NCBI GenBank assembly: GCA_028874175.1
Contig: JAPPLN010000088.1
Span: 1-47,545 of the forward strand
DNA from: Chloroflexota bacterium
GTDB taxonomy: Bacteria > Chloroflexota > UBA11872
DNA: 47,545 nt
Reading direction: 5' to 3'
Shown: one piece after another, positions 22,595 to 31,045 of the stretch
Layout of the letters: every line of letters starts with the position of its first letter
Numbering within the stretch: position 1 is the first letter of the stretch
Made by a program: the position numbers and the translations under genes
Notes under the pieces: model-generated
Told to the model about the DNA's origin: nothing
Database searches by the model: none
Seen by the model: only the letters and a program-made list of their open reading frames with translations

Positions 22595-25285
22595 ATGCCC
22601 CCCCGACGCCGCGCCACGCAGCAATCAGCCGACGCGAGCACGCTCGTAATCGTCGAATCACCCGCCAAGGCGCGCACCATCAAGCGCTTTCTGGGTGACG
22701 GCTATTCCGTCGCGTCCTCCATTGGGCATATCCGCGACCTGCCGGCCAGCGCCGCCGAAGTTCCCAAGAACCTCAAGGGCAAGGACTGGGCGACCCTAGC
22801 TGTGGATGTGGACGAAGGATTCCGCCCTGTTTACATAATCCCAACTGACAAGAAGCGCGTCGTGACTGAATTGCGACGCGAACTCAAGGGCGCCGGCCAG
22901 CTCCTGTTGGCCACCGACGAAGACCGCGAGGGCGAGGCCATCGCCTGGCACTTGATCGAAGTGCTGAAGCCCAAGACACCCGTCCGGCGTCTCGTCTTCC
23001 ACGAAATCACCCGCTCCGCCATCACCGAAGCGCTGTCGCACACTCGCGAAATCGACCAGCGCCTCGTCCAGGCGCAGGAATCGCGTCGCGTCCTCGACCG
23101 ATTGATTGGATACCTCGTCTCCCCTGTCCTCTGGAAGAAAGTTGGCAGTGGCCTCTCCGCCGGCCGCGTGCAGACCCCCGCACTCTGGCTCATCGTGCAG
23201 CGTGAGCGCGAGCGCATGGCCTTCGTCTCCGCCGCCTACTGCATCCCGGTCGCCACGCTCAGCCCTGTCGACGACTCTGAAACCGCCTTCGACGCCCGCC
23301 TCATCAGCCTGGACGGCAATGCCCTGGCGACCGCTGCGGACTTCGATCCTGACACCGGTGAATTGCGCGCCGACAGCAAGGCACGCCGGTTGCCCGAAGC
23401 CGACGCGCAATCCGTCGTCCGAGCGCTGGCCAGCGTGACATTCCAAGTTACCGAGGTCACCAAGCGCCCCCGTACCCGCCGCCCCCAGCCGCCATTCATC
23501 ACGTCCACGCTTCAACGCGCCGCCTCGACCCGGCTGCGCTTCTCGCCGCGCCAGACCATGCGCGTGGCCCAGCAGCTCTACGAAAACGGTCTCATCACCT
23601 ATATGCGCACTGATTCGCCCGCGCTCTCGGCTCAGGCAACCGACGCCGCTCGCACCGCCGTCCGTGCCGAGGTGCCCAAGGATCGGGAACGCGACTACCT
23701 GCCGGAGCGCCCCAGGCGCTATCGCGCTCGTTCCGCCCGCGCCCAGGAGGCCCACGAGGCCATCCGCCCCGCCGGCGAGCGCTTTCGCCATCCCGACGAC
23801 CTCGGATCCGATGTCGACGCCGACGGCCGCCGCCTCTACCGCCTGATCTGGCAGCGCACCCTCGCTTCGCAGATGCACGATGCCCGGTTCGAACAGACCC
23901 GCGTCCAGATTGCGGCGGAAGCGGGCGAGCATGGCACGGCCGTCTTCCAGGCCAATGGGCAAGTCGTCGTCTTCGATGGCTTCCTTCGCATCTACGCCGG
24001 TGAACGAAGCGGCGACAGCCTGCTCCCCGACGTGGCCGAAGGCGATCGGCTCCAGGTCCACGGAATCGACCCCGGTCGGCGCGAGACCCGACCGCCCGAT
24101 CGCTGGACTGAAGCCAGCCTCATCCGCGAACTCGAGCGCCTGGGCGTCGGCCGCCCCTCCACCTACGCCACCATCCTGGAGACCGTGCAGGGCAAGTACG
24201 TGGAACGCAAGGAAGGCGCGCTGGTCCCGCGCTGGCACGCCTTCGCCGTGATCCAGTTGCTGGAGGCCCACTTCCCCGAGCTCGTCGATTCCCAGTTCAC
24301 CGCCCGCATGGAAGACGGTCTGGACCGTGTCGCGGAAGGATCGCTCAACCCGTTGCCCTGGCTGTCAGCCTTCTACTTCGGTGCCGACGCCCAGAACGGC
24401 GGAGCCGGGATGTTGCGCGACGGCCTGCGCCAGCGCATTGAGGCCAGCCAGGACGCCATCGACGCACGCGCCGTCTGCACCATCCCGCTGGCCGGTCCCA
24501 ACGGCTCGCCCATCGCAGTTCGCATTGGGCGCTACGGCCCCTACCTGGAGGCCGTCGAGAGCGGCGCGCGCGCCCAGGCGCCGGAAGACTTGGCGCCCGA
24601 CCAGTTGACCTCCGAGGTCGCCGCTGGCCTGCTGGCCAAGGCCGCCAGCGGCGACGAACCGCTGGGTGCCGATCCCGAGTCAGGGCTGCCCGTGTTCCTC
24701 AAGTCCGGTCGGCTTGGCCCCTATCTCCAGCTTGGCCCGAGTCAGCGCGGCCGCCGGCGACCGAAGACGGCCAGCGTGTGGCCGATGTACAAACCCGAAA
24801 CCCTGACACTGGAACAGGCGCTGGACATGCTCGCCTATCCCAAGACGCTCGGCGCCCACCCGGAAAGCAGATCCAGAGTGACTGTGCAGGACGGCCCCTA
24901 CGGCCCCTACATCAAGTGCGGCAAGGAGTCCCGCAGCCTCCCGGGCGAGGGCGCCGAGCGCTACGCCAAGCTCGCCTCGATCGAGTTATCCGAGGCTCTC
25001 GAAATCCTCAACGCCCCGCGCCAACCGCGCGGTCGGCGTGCCCAGACGGCGGCCCTGGCCGAACTCGGCGCGCATCCCGCCTCCGGTGCTCCGATCACCG
25101 TTCGCGACGGTCGCTACGGCCCCTACGTCACCGACGGCGAACTCAACGCCAGCCTCCCCAGGGGCCGTGATCCGGCGACTGTCTCGCTCGACGAGGCCGT
25201 GACGCTGCTGGCCGCGCGTGCCGAACGCGTCGCGGCTCAGGGCGGCCGGCGGCGGCGCACGGGAACCAGGCGCCGACGGCGCTAA
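22595..25285 (+). CDS. topA: DNA topoisomerase I (type IA)
   Basis: 896 residues. It relaxes negative supercoils through a transient 5'-phosphotyrosine bond. The Toprim domain starts at LVIVESPAKARTIKRFLG (about 12-29), with DEDREGEAIAWH supplying acidic metal ligands. LSAGRVQTPAL follows, and the catalytic Tyr is in YENGLITYMRTDSP. RPSTYATI and the rest of the core are present. Instead of C4 zinc fingers the C-terminus has four GxxGPY repeats (GRYGPYLE, GRLGPYLQ, GPYGPYIK and GRYGPYVT) and an Arg-rich tail. This repeat type is common in several phyla including Actinobacteria. Confidence 0.97.
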   Translation: MPPRRRATQQSADASTLVIVESPAKARTIKRFLGDGYSVASSIGHIRDLPASAAEVPKNLKGKDWATLAVDVDEGFRPVYIIPTDKKRVVTELRRELKGAGQLLLATDEDREGEAIAWHLIEVLKPKTPVRRLVFHEITRSAITEALSHTREIDQRLVQAQESRRVLDRLIGYLVSPVLWKKVGSGLSAGRVQTPALWLIVQRERERMAFVSAAYCIPVATLSPVDDSETAFDARLISLDGNALATAADFDPDTGELRADSKARRLPEADAQSVVRALASVTFQVTEVTKRPRTRRPQPPFITSTLQRAASTRLRFSPRQTMRVAQQLYENGLITYMRTDSPALSAQATDAARTAVRAEVPKDRERDYLPERPRRYRARSARAQEAHEAIRPAGERFRHPDDLGSDVDADGRRLYRLIWQRTLASQMHDARFEQTRVQIAAEAGEHGTAVFQANGQVVVFDGFLRIYAGERSGDSLLPDVAEGDRLQVHGIDPGRRETRPPDRWTEASLIRELERLGVGRPSTYATILETVQGKYVERKEGALVPRWHAFAVIQLLEAHFPELVDSQFTARMEDGLDRVAEGSLNPLPWLSAFYFGADAQNGGAGMLRDGLRQRIEASQDAIDARAVCTIPLAGPNGSPIAVRIGRYGPYLEAVESGARAQAPEDLAPDQLTSEVAAGLLAKAASGDEPLGADPESGLPVFLKSGRLGPYLQLGPSQRGRRRPKTASVWPMYKPETLTLEQALDMLAYPKTLGAHPESRSRVTVQDGPYGPYIKCGKESRSLPGEGAERYAKLASIELSEALEILNAPRQPRGRRAQTAALAELGAHPASGAPITVRDGRYGPYVTDGELNASLPRGRDPATVSLDEAVTLLAARAERVAAQGGRRRRTGTRRRRR

Positions 25286-25310
25286 ACACATCCGCACAAC
25301 GGGTGTGCGA

Positions 25311-25342
25311 TATGCTGGCGTCACGCCCGATGCGTTCGGGCG
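25311..25342 (+). promoter_or_regulatory. rpsB promoter -10 and leader hairpin
   Basis: TATGCT at 25311-25316 is followed within 8 bases by a perfect hairpin, CGCCCGA (25324-25330), TGCGT loop, TCGGGCG (25336-25342), which would lie near the 5' end of the rpsB leader. The leader is about 125 bases. Ribosomal protein S2 autoregulates through its leader in several bacteria; a link to this hairpin is inference only. Confidence 0.4.
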
Positions 25343-25450
25343 AATTCACACGCTGCCCGACGCCTGCGGATCCTGCCGCGATGACCGGTCCCGCCTGCGA
25401 GTGACGGTGGCGGAGGACCTTCGAAGGACAGGAGAGGGGTAAATACCCAC

Positions 25451-26530
25451 ATGCCGGTAGCCTCCATGCGCGATTTGCTCGCCGCTGGCGTGCATTTCGG
25501 CCACCGAACGCCGCGTTGGAACCCAAAGATGGCGCAATTCATCTTTGGTGCACGAGGCGGCGTGCACATTATCGATCTTCAGCACACCGTCCGTGCACTT
25601 GACCGCGCCGCGGCGTTCATGCGCGCCACCGCCGCCAGCGGTGGCGAAGTCATTTTTGTAGGCACGAAACGTCAGGCCCAGGAGGTCGTGCGCGAGCAGG
25701 CCGAACGCTGCGGCGCCCACTACGTCCAGCACCGCTGGCTCGGCGGCACGCTCACCAATTTTGAGACCCTGCGCGCGCGCCTGCAGCGGCTGCGTGAACT
25801 CGAGGCCCGCGAGGCCACCGGCGAGTTCGACACGCTCTCCAAGAAGGACGCGCAGCGCCTGCGGGTGGAACTGGCCCGGCTCACCAAGAAGATGGGCGGC
25901 GTCAAGCACATGTCACGGCTGCCGGCCGGCCTGTTCATCATCGATCCCAAGCGGGAATCCAATGCGGTAACTGAGGCTCGCAAGCTCGACATCCCAATTG
26001 CCGCCATTGTCGATACCAACTGCGACCCGGAAATGGTCGATTACGTCATTCCGGGTAACGATGACGCAATTCGCTCGATCACGGCGGTCACGACCGTCGT
26101 GGCCGACGCTGTGCTGGCCGGCCAGGAAGAATTCCGCAACCGTCAGGCGGAGCGCGAGGCACGGCTGGCACGTGAGGCTCAGGCCGCGCTTGCCGCGGCC
26201 GCGCGGGCCGAGGCGGCGGGCGAGACGGCCAGCGACATCGAGGCCGCCATGCTCGCGGCGGCCAGCGAAGCCGGCAACGTACAGCGAAGTTCAGTTGGGG
26301 CCGCCGGGGTGTCCCCGGCTGCTGTTGCCCCGTCCGTTGACCCGCAGGGCGCGCCGCGAGGCCGTCGCCGGCCGCCTCCTCAAGCTCGCGGCGGCCGCCG
26401 AAAGCCCAACGGTCGGGCCGGGCGGTCAGGTCAGGGCGCGGCTCGGCCCCAAGGCCGGGCTCGGCCCGGGCAGCGTGGCGCGGGATCGAGGGGCGCTCCC
26501 AACACCCCTCAACCCAACCAAAAGGAATAG
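25451..26530 (+). CDS. rpsB: 30S ribosomal protein S2 with long basic C-terminal extension
   Basis: 359 residues, against a usual 230-260. Core motifs are [22 protein letters not shown], then [15 protein letters not shown] and [39 protein letters not shown] and [24 protein letters not shown] follow. From about residue 235 there is an Ala/Glu-rich helical stretch, then from about 275 a Pro/Gly/Arg-rich tail. The tail is likely disordered and RNA-binding. A strong purine-rich ribosome-binding site (AGGAGAGGGG) precedes the ATG by about 10 bases. First gene of an eight-gene operon with tsf. Confidence 0.96.
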   Translation: [359 protein letters not shown]

Positions 26531-26536
26531 ACGTTC

Positions 26537-27031
26537 ATGGCGCACAAGGCATCCGTGGCGGACATTCGCGCGATCCGAGTCGAGACCGGCGCGGGCGTCA
26601 TGGACATTAAGCGAGCCATCGAAGACGCCGAAGGCGATATAGACAAAGCCCGCGAACTCTTGGGCCAACGCGGCTCGCAGTTCTCCGCCAAGCGAGCGGA
26701 ACGCGAAACCAGGGAAGGCCTCGTCACTGCGTACGTTCATCCTGGTCGTCCGCTCGGCGCGCTGCTCGAACTCAATTGTGAAACCGACTTTGTCGCCCGA
26801 ACTGAGGACTTCACCACCCTCGCCCGCGACATCGCCATGCACATCGCGGCCATGGCGCCCACCCGAGTCAGCGACGACGATGACCGGGACCCGGGCGACG
26901 AAGGCCCCGCGCTGCTGACCCAGCCATGGTTCCGGGACGGCTCGCAGACCGTGGAGCAGGTCATCCAGGTGGCAGTTGCCAAGCTGGGCGAAAACATCCA
27001 GGTTGGGCGGTTTAGCCGCTTCGAGATCTGA
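26537..27031 (+). CDS. tsf: Elongation factor Ts (short form)
   Basis: 164 residues. EF-Ts exchanges GDP for GTP on EF-Tu. The UBA-like N-terminal domain (VADIRAIRVETGAGVMDIKRAI, about 6-28, then DKARELL) and the TDFVART signature are intact. Only one short core subdomain follows, ending with VEQVIQVAVAKLGENIQVGRF. The E. coli protein is about 280 residues; the compact form resembles those of Thermus and many Chloroflexota. It follows rpsB by 6 bases, the conserved order in bacteria. Confidence 0.95.
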   Translation: MAHKASVADIRAIRVETGAGVMDIKRAIEDAEGDIDKARELLGQRGSQFSAKRAERETREGLVTAYVHPGRPLGALLELNCETDFVARTEDFTTLARDIAMHIAAMAPTRVSDDDDRDPGDEGPALLTQPWFRDGSQTVEQVIQVAVAKLGENIQVGRFSRFEI

Positions 27032-27063
27032 ATACACCCGCGCTAACGCGAACTGGAGGGCCG

Positions 27064-27780
27064 ATGGCCGCACCTGGCCTCAAGTACCGCCGCGTGCTCT
27101 TGAAAATCGGTGGGGAATCGCTGGCCGGTGAACGTGCCTTTGGGATTGCTCCGCTTGCTGTACAGGCGCTGGCCGCCCGAATCGTCGAGGCGCTAGAGCT
27201 CGGCGTGGAACTTGCCGTGGTGGTCGGTGGCGGCAACTTCTGGCGAGGCGGCGAGCACCGCAACATCAACCGTGCCACTGCCGACTACATTGGAATGCTT
27301 GGCACGGTCATGAACGCGCTAGCGCTTCAGGAGGCGATTGAACGGCTCCACGTGCCCACCCGCGTTCAGACCGCCATTGAAATGCGTGAAGTGGCCGAGC
27401 CGTACATTCGCCGTAAGGCCGTGGCGCACCTGGAAGCCGGTCGGCTCGTAATCTTCGCCGCCGGAAGTGGCAACCCCTATTTCACCACCGACACCGCCGG
27501 TGCACTCCGAGCCATGGAAATAGGCGCCGAAGCCCTCCTCAAGGCCACCAAAGTTGACGGCGCGTACACTGATGATCCAATGACGAATCCAAACGCCACC
27601 CGTATCGAACGCACCACCTACCTTGAGGCCCTGAACAACGGCCTGAAGATTCTGGACGCCACAGCCTTCAGCCTCTGCATGGACAACAATCTGCCGATCA
27701 TCGTCTTCCGGCTGGAGGACGAGGGCAGTCTGGTTCGCGTGCTGGCCGGCGACCAGGTCGGCACGCTGGTCGCGGCCTGA
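27064..27780 (+). CDS. pyrH: UMP kinase
   Basis: 238 residues of the amino-acid-kinase fold. It phosphorylates UMP to UDP and is typically GTP-regulated. The P-loop-like RVLLKIGGESLAG, VVVGGGNFWRGGE, YIGMLGTVMNALALQ, FAAGSGNPYFTTDTA, ATKVDGAYTDDPM and FSLCMDNNLPIIVF are the standard family blocks. The ATG is preceded by GGAGGG at 27055-27060. It lies in the usual tsf-pyrH-frr order. Confidence 0.96.
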   Translation: MAAPGLKYRRVLLKIGGESLAGERAFGIAPLAVQALAARIVEALELGVELAVVVGGGNFWRGGEHRNINRATADYIGMLGTVMNALALQEAIERLHVPTRVQTAIEMREVAEPYIRRKAVAHLEAGRLVIFAAGSGNPYFTTDTAGALRAMEIGAEALLKATKVDGAYTDDPMTNPNATRIERTTYLEALNNGLKILDATAFSLCMDNNLPIIVFRLEDEGSLVRVLAGDQVGTLVAA

Positions 27781-27787
27781 CTCGACG

Positions 27788-28345
27788 ATGATCGACGAAT
27801 TCCTCCTGGACGGCGAACGACGCATGAGTCAGGCCGTCGTGCATCTCCGCCACGAGCTGGCCGGTATCCGCACCGGCCGTGCGTCGCCCGCGTTGATCGA
27901 GGACCTCAGCGTCACCTATTACGGCCAGCCGACGCCCCTCAAGCAAATCGCCGGCATTTCCGCACCCGAGGCCCGTCTGCTGGTGGTTCAGCCCTGGGAC
28001 AAATCCGCGCTGCCCGACATCGAACGGGCGCTGATTACATCCGATCTCGGAATCACACCGTCCAACGATGGCAACGTCATCCACCTGCCGATCCCACAAC
28101 TCAGCGAAGATCGACGCCGCGATCTTGTTCGCATTGTGCGTCAGCGCGCCGAAGACTCGAAGGTGGCCGTTCGCAACGTTCGGCGCGATGTTCACGATGA
28201 CCTGCGCGAGCTCGTCCGCGAGAAGGAAGCCTCCGAGGATGACCTCCGCCGCTCCGAATCGCGGCTCCAGGACGTAACGGACAAGCACGTCGCCGCGATT
28301 GATGAACTAAGCCGGCAGAAGGAAGCCGAGGTGATGCAGGTCTGA
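27788..28345 (+). CDS. frr: Ribosome-recycling factor
   Basis: 185 residues, full length. With EF-G it splits post-termination ribosomes. The long helical arms (RMSQAVVHLRHELAGIRTGRASPALIEDL, about 12-40, and the C-terminal helices ending DELSRQKEAEVMQV) and domain II (Y-G-TPLKQIAGISAPEARLLVVQPWD) match the family. RTGRASP is the hallmark. It lies 7 bases after pyrH and 17 bases before uppS. Confidence 0.96.
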   Translation: MIDEFLLDGERRMSQAVVHLRHELAGIRTGRASPALIEDLSVTYYGQPTPLKQIAGISAPEARLLVVQPWDKSALPDIERALITSDLGITPSNDGNVIHLPIPQLSEDRRRDLVRIVRQRAEDSKVAVRNVRRDVHDDLRELVREKEASEDDLRRSESRLQDVTDKHVAAIDELSRQKEAEVMQV

Positions 28346-28362
28346 GCGGTGAGTGCGAAAGG

Positions 28363-29076
28363 GTGCCGGCGCACGTCGCCATCATCATGGACGGCAACGG
28401 CCGCTGGGCCCAGCACCGCGGCCTCGAACGCCAGGCCGGTCACCGTGAAGGCGCCCGACGCGTTCGGGACATCGCGGCCGCTTGTATCGACTACGGCGTC
28501 CGCGTCCTGACCATCTACGCCTTCTCCACCGAGAACTGGGACCGCCCGGTGGACGAGGTCAGCTTTCTGATGGACCTCATCCCTGAACGTCTCGAAGACG
28601 AGCGGTCCATGATCTTCGAGCAGCGCGTGCGCATCCACGTCCTCGGCGAGATCGAGACACTGCCGCTGATCGACCGCGTGGCGGTGCAGGACATCGTCCG
28701 CCAGACCGCGCACCACGACGCACTGGACCTGAACATCGCCTTCAACTACGGCGGGCGGGCGGAAATCGTCCGGGCCCTGCGAAATCTCATCCGGGACGGC
28801 GTTCGTCCGGAAGACGTCACCGAAGACTTGGTGAGCCGGGCCATGTACACCGCCGGCCAGCCCGACCCCGACTTGCTCATCCGAACCGGTGGCGACCAGC
28901 GCTCCAGCAACTTCCTGGTCTGGCAGTCCACCTACACCGAGTACTACTTCTCGTCCATCTTGTGGCCCGACTTCACCAGGGACGCGTTCGAAGAGGCGCT
29001 GGCCGACTTCAGTTCGCGGACGCGCCGTTTCGGACGCGTTCCGATGGCCGCGCCCGCTGCGACGAGCAACACCTGA
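28363..29076 (+). CDS. uppS: Isoprenyl transferase (undecaprenyl diphosphate synthase)
   Basis: 237 residues from a GTG directly before PAHVAIIMDGNGRWA, so the usual short N-terminal helix is missing. It condenses isopentenyl diphosphate onto farnesyl diphosphate to make the C55 lipid carrier. Catalytic Asp in MDGNGRWA, then HREGARRVR, LTIYAFSTENW, NIAFNYGGRAEI, and PDPDLLIRTGGDQRSSNFLVWQ split around the substrate-binding RTGG and SNF-W. TEYYF, WPDF and a short disordered C-terminus follow. Its stop overlaps the probable CTG start of cdsA. Confidence 0.95.
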   Translation: MPAHVAIIMDGNGRWAQHRGLERQAGHREGARRVRDIAAACIDYGVRVLTIYAFSTENWDRPVDEVSFLMDLIPERLEDERSMIFEQRVRIHVLGEIETLPLIDRVAVQDIVRQTAHHDALDLNIAFNYGGRAEIVRALRNLIRDGVRPEDVTEDLVSRAMYTAGQPDPDLLIRTGGDQRSSNFLVWQSTYTEYYFSSILWPDFTRDAFEEALADFSSRTRRFGRVPMAAPAATSNT

Positions 29077-29870
29077 CGCCGCTGGCTGTTCGGGTAGCTA
29101 GCGCCCTCGTCCTGGCGCCGGCCGTCTTGGCGCTGGCCTGGTGGCATCCGCTGGCGCTCGCGGTTCCGATGGCTCTGGCGGCTGCGGTGATCGCGTTCGA
29201 AATTGGAACGATGTACGCGGCAAGTGGCATTAGGGTCTCCCGTGGAGCGGGCGCGCTCCTCGCCGCCGCAATCGTGGCACGGTGGGCTTTGGCGCCCGAG
29301 CAGCAACCCTGGACCGACTTGGCCATTGGCTTGATCGCTGCCTATACGCTGCTGCGCCAACTCTGGCATCCGCGCATGTACGGTCGCTTCACCAGTTGGG
29401 GCCTGGCACTCGCGTCCGCGGCCTACGCTGGAGGTCTCCTCGGGTTCCTGGTCCTGTTGCGCGACCTGCCGGACGGATTCTGGTGGGTGGCCCTGGCCCT
29501 CGCCGTTACGTGGGCCTATGACACCTTCGGATACATCGTGGGTCGCGGCCTGGGCCGCCGCGGGTTTATGACCCACATCTCACCGCGCAAGACGTGGGAG
29601 GGTGTGGCAGGTGGGTTGCTGGCCGCGATCATCGTCGTCGGCGCCTTCGCGCCCGTGCTCGGCTACGACTGGTGGCTGGCCGTTCCCTTAGGATTCCTGT
29701 GGGGCCTTGCCGCGCAAGCGGGCGATCTGGTGGCGTCGATGCTCAAACGAGATACCGGGCAGAAAGACTCCGGTCGGCTTATCCCCGGGCACGGCGGCAT
29801 GCTCGACCGGCTCGATGCCCTGTTGTTCGTAGCTCCCGCCGTGTTCGCCTTCGCGCGGCTGGGGGCCTGA
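29073..29870 (+). CDS. cdsA: Phosphatidate cytidylyltransferase, probable CTG start
   Basis: 265 residues, an integral membrane enzyme making CDP-diacylglycerol for phospholipid synthesis. Seven to eight hydrophobic segments are visible. The C-terminal signature is complete: D-VASMLKRDTGQKDSG, then LIPGHGGMLDRLDALL. The conserved N-terminus (L-VRVASALVLAP) begins just after the uppS stop, and no ATG, GTG or TTG lies between the stop and this block. CTG at 29073 overlaps the uppS TGA as CTGA, analogous to the ATGA/GTGA couplings elsewhere here. The alternative GTG 28962 would overlap uppS by 115 bases and add a non-homologous Arg-rich leader. Confidence 0.88.
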   Translation: MTPLAVRVASALVLAPAVLALAWWHPLALAVPMALAAAVIAFEIGTMYAASGIRVSRGAGALLAAAIVARWALAPEQQPWTDLAIGLIAAYTLLRQLWHPRMYGRFTSWGLALASAAYAGGLLGFLVLLRDLPDGFWWVALALAVTWAYDTFGYIVGRGLGRRGFMTHISPRKTWEGVAGGLLAAIIVVGAFAPVLGYDWWLAVPLGFLWGLAAQAGDLVASMLKRDTGQKDSGRLIPGHGGMLDRLDALLFVAPAVFAFARLGA

Positions 29871-29881
29871 GGAACGTGGCC

Positions 29882-31045
29882 GTGGCCGGCGCCGCTCCAC
29901 AACGCCGGCGTGTGGTGATTCTTGGGTCCACCGGTTCCATCGGAGTACAGACCCTCCAGGTCGTACGTGCCCACCCGGATCGCTTCGAGGTACTTGGACT
30001 GGCCTGCGGATCAAATTCAGAGCTGCTCTTCCAGCAAATCCGCGAGTTCCGCGCCCCCCTGGCCTGCGTGCGCGACCTGGACCCGGCCGCCGGCGACTGG
30101 CCGCCCGCTGCTGAGCGTCTTCCCTACCCCGACGGCATGGCCGCGATGGCCGGACTCCCTGAAGCCGACATCGTGGTCGTGGCGACCGTCGGCGACGCCG
30201 GCTTTCGCCCCACCGAGAGTGCCCTCCGCGCCGGCAACAACGTCGCCCTTGCCAGCAAGGAGATGCTCGTCATGGGCGGTGGGCTCTTTCGCAAGCTGGC
30301 CGATGCGTCCGGCGCCGCCATCCTCCCCATCGACAGCGAGCACAGCGCCATCTGGCAGTGCTTGGTCGGCGAAGCCCCCGAGAGCATCCGCCGACTGATT
30401 CTCACCGCGTCTGGAGGACCCTTCCGCACCTGGGCAATGCCGGACATTCGCACCGCCACCGCCGAAGAAGCGTTGGAACATCCCAACTGGGACATGGGCG
30501 CCAAAATCACCGTCGACTCGGCCAGCCTGCTCAACAAGGGCCTTGAGATCATCGAGGCCCACTGGCTGTTTCAGGTTCCCTACAAGGCCATTTCCGTAAT
30601 TGTTCATCCTGAATCGATCGTGCATTCCATGGTTGAATTCAAAGACGGTTCCATAAAGGCCCAGCTTGGGGTGCCGGACATGCGGTTGCCCATCCAGTAC
30701 GCCATCGGCTTCCCGGAACGCCTGCCTGAGGCACACGCGCCCTTGGACCTGCACACCCTCTCGCGCCTGAACTTCGAGTCGCCGGACGAGCGCCGCTTCC
30801 CGTTGCTCGCTGCCGCTCGGGCCGCGGGCGCCGCTGGCGGCACCGCTCCCGCCACCCTCTGCGGCGCCGACGACGCGGCAACCGCCTGGTTCATCGAGGG
30901 CGGCGGACCGTTTGGCGTGATGACCGACGCCGTGCAGGCCGCAATGGACGCCATCCCGGCCGAGCCGCTGGAAGACCTGAGCGCCGCCCTGGCGGCCCAC
31001 CGCCGCGGATTCGAGTTCGTACAGGCGCGTCTGGCTGACGCGTGA
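29882..31045 (+). CDS. dxr: 1-deoxy-D-xylulose 5-phosphate reductoisomerase
   Basis: 387 residues from GTG 29882, which has GAGGA 8 bases upstream; GTG 29876 is in frame. It is the second MEP-pathway enzyme, using NADPH. [15 protein letters not shown] (cofactor loop), [25 protein letters not shown] with metal ligands Asp and Glu, [40 protein letters not shown] and [17 protein letters not shown] are canonical. It lies 11 bases after cdsA, and its stop overlaps the rseP GTG (GTGA). With ispG at 35053 it places two MEP genes in the window. Confidence 0.96.
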   Translation: [387 protein letters not shown]

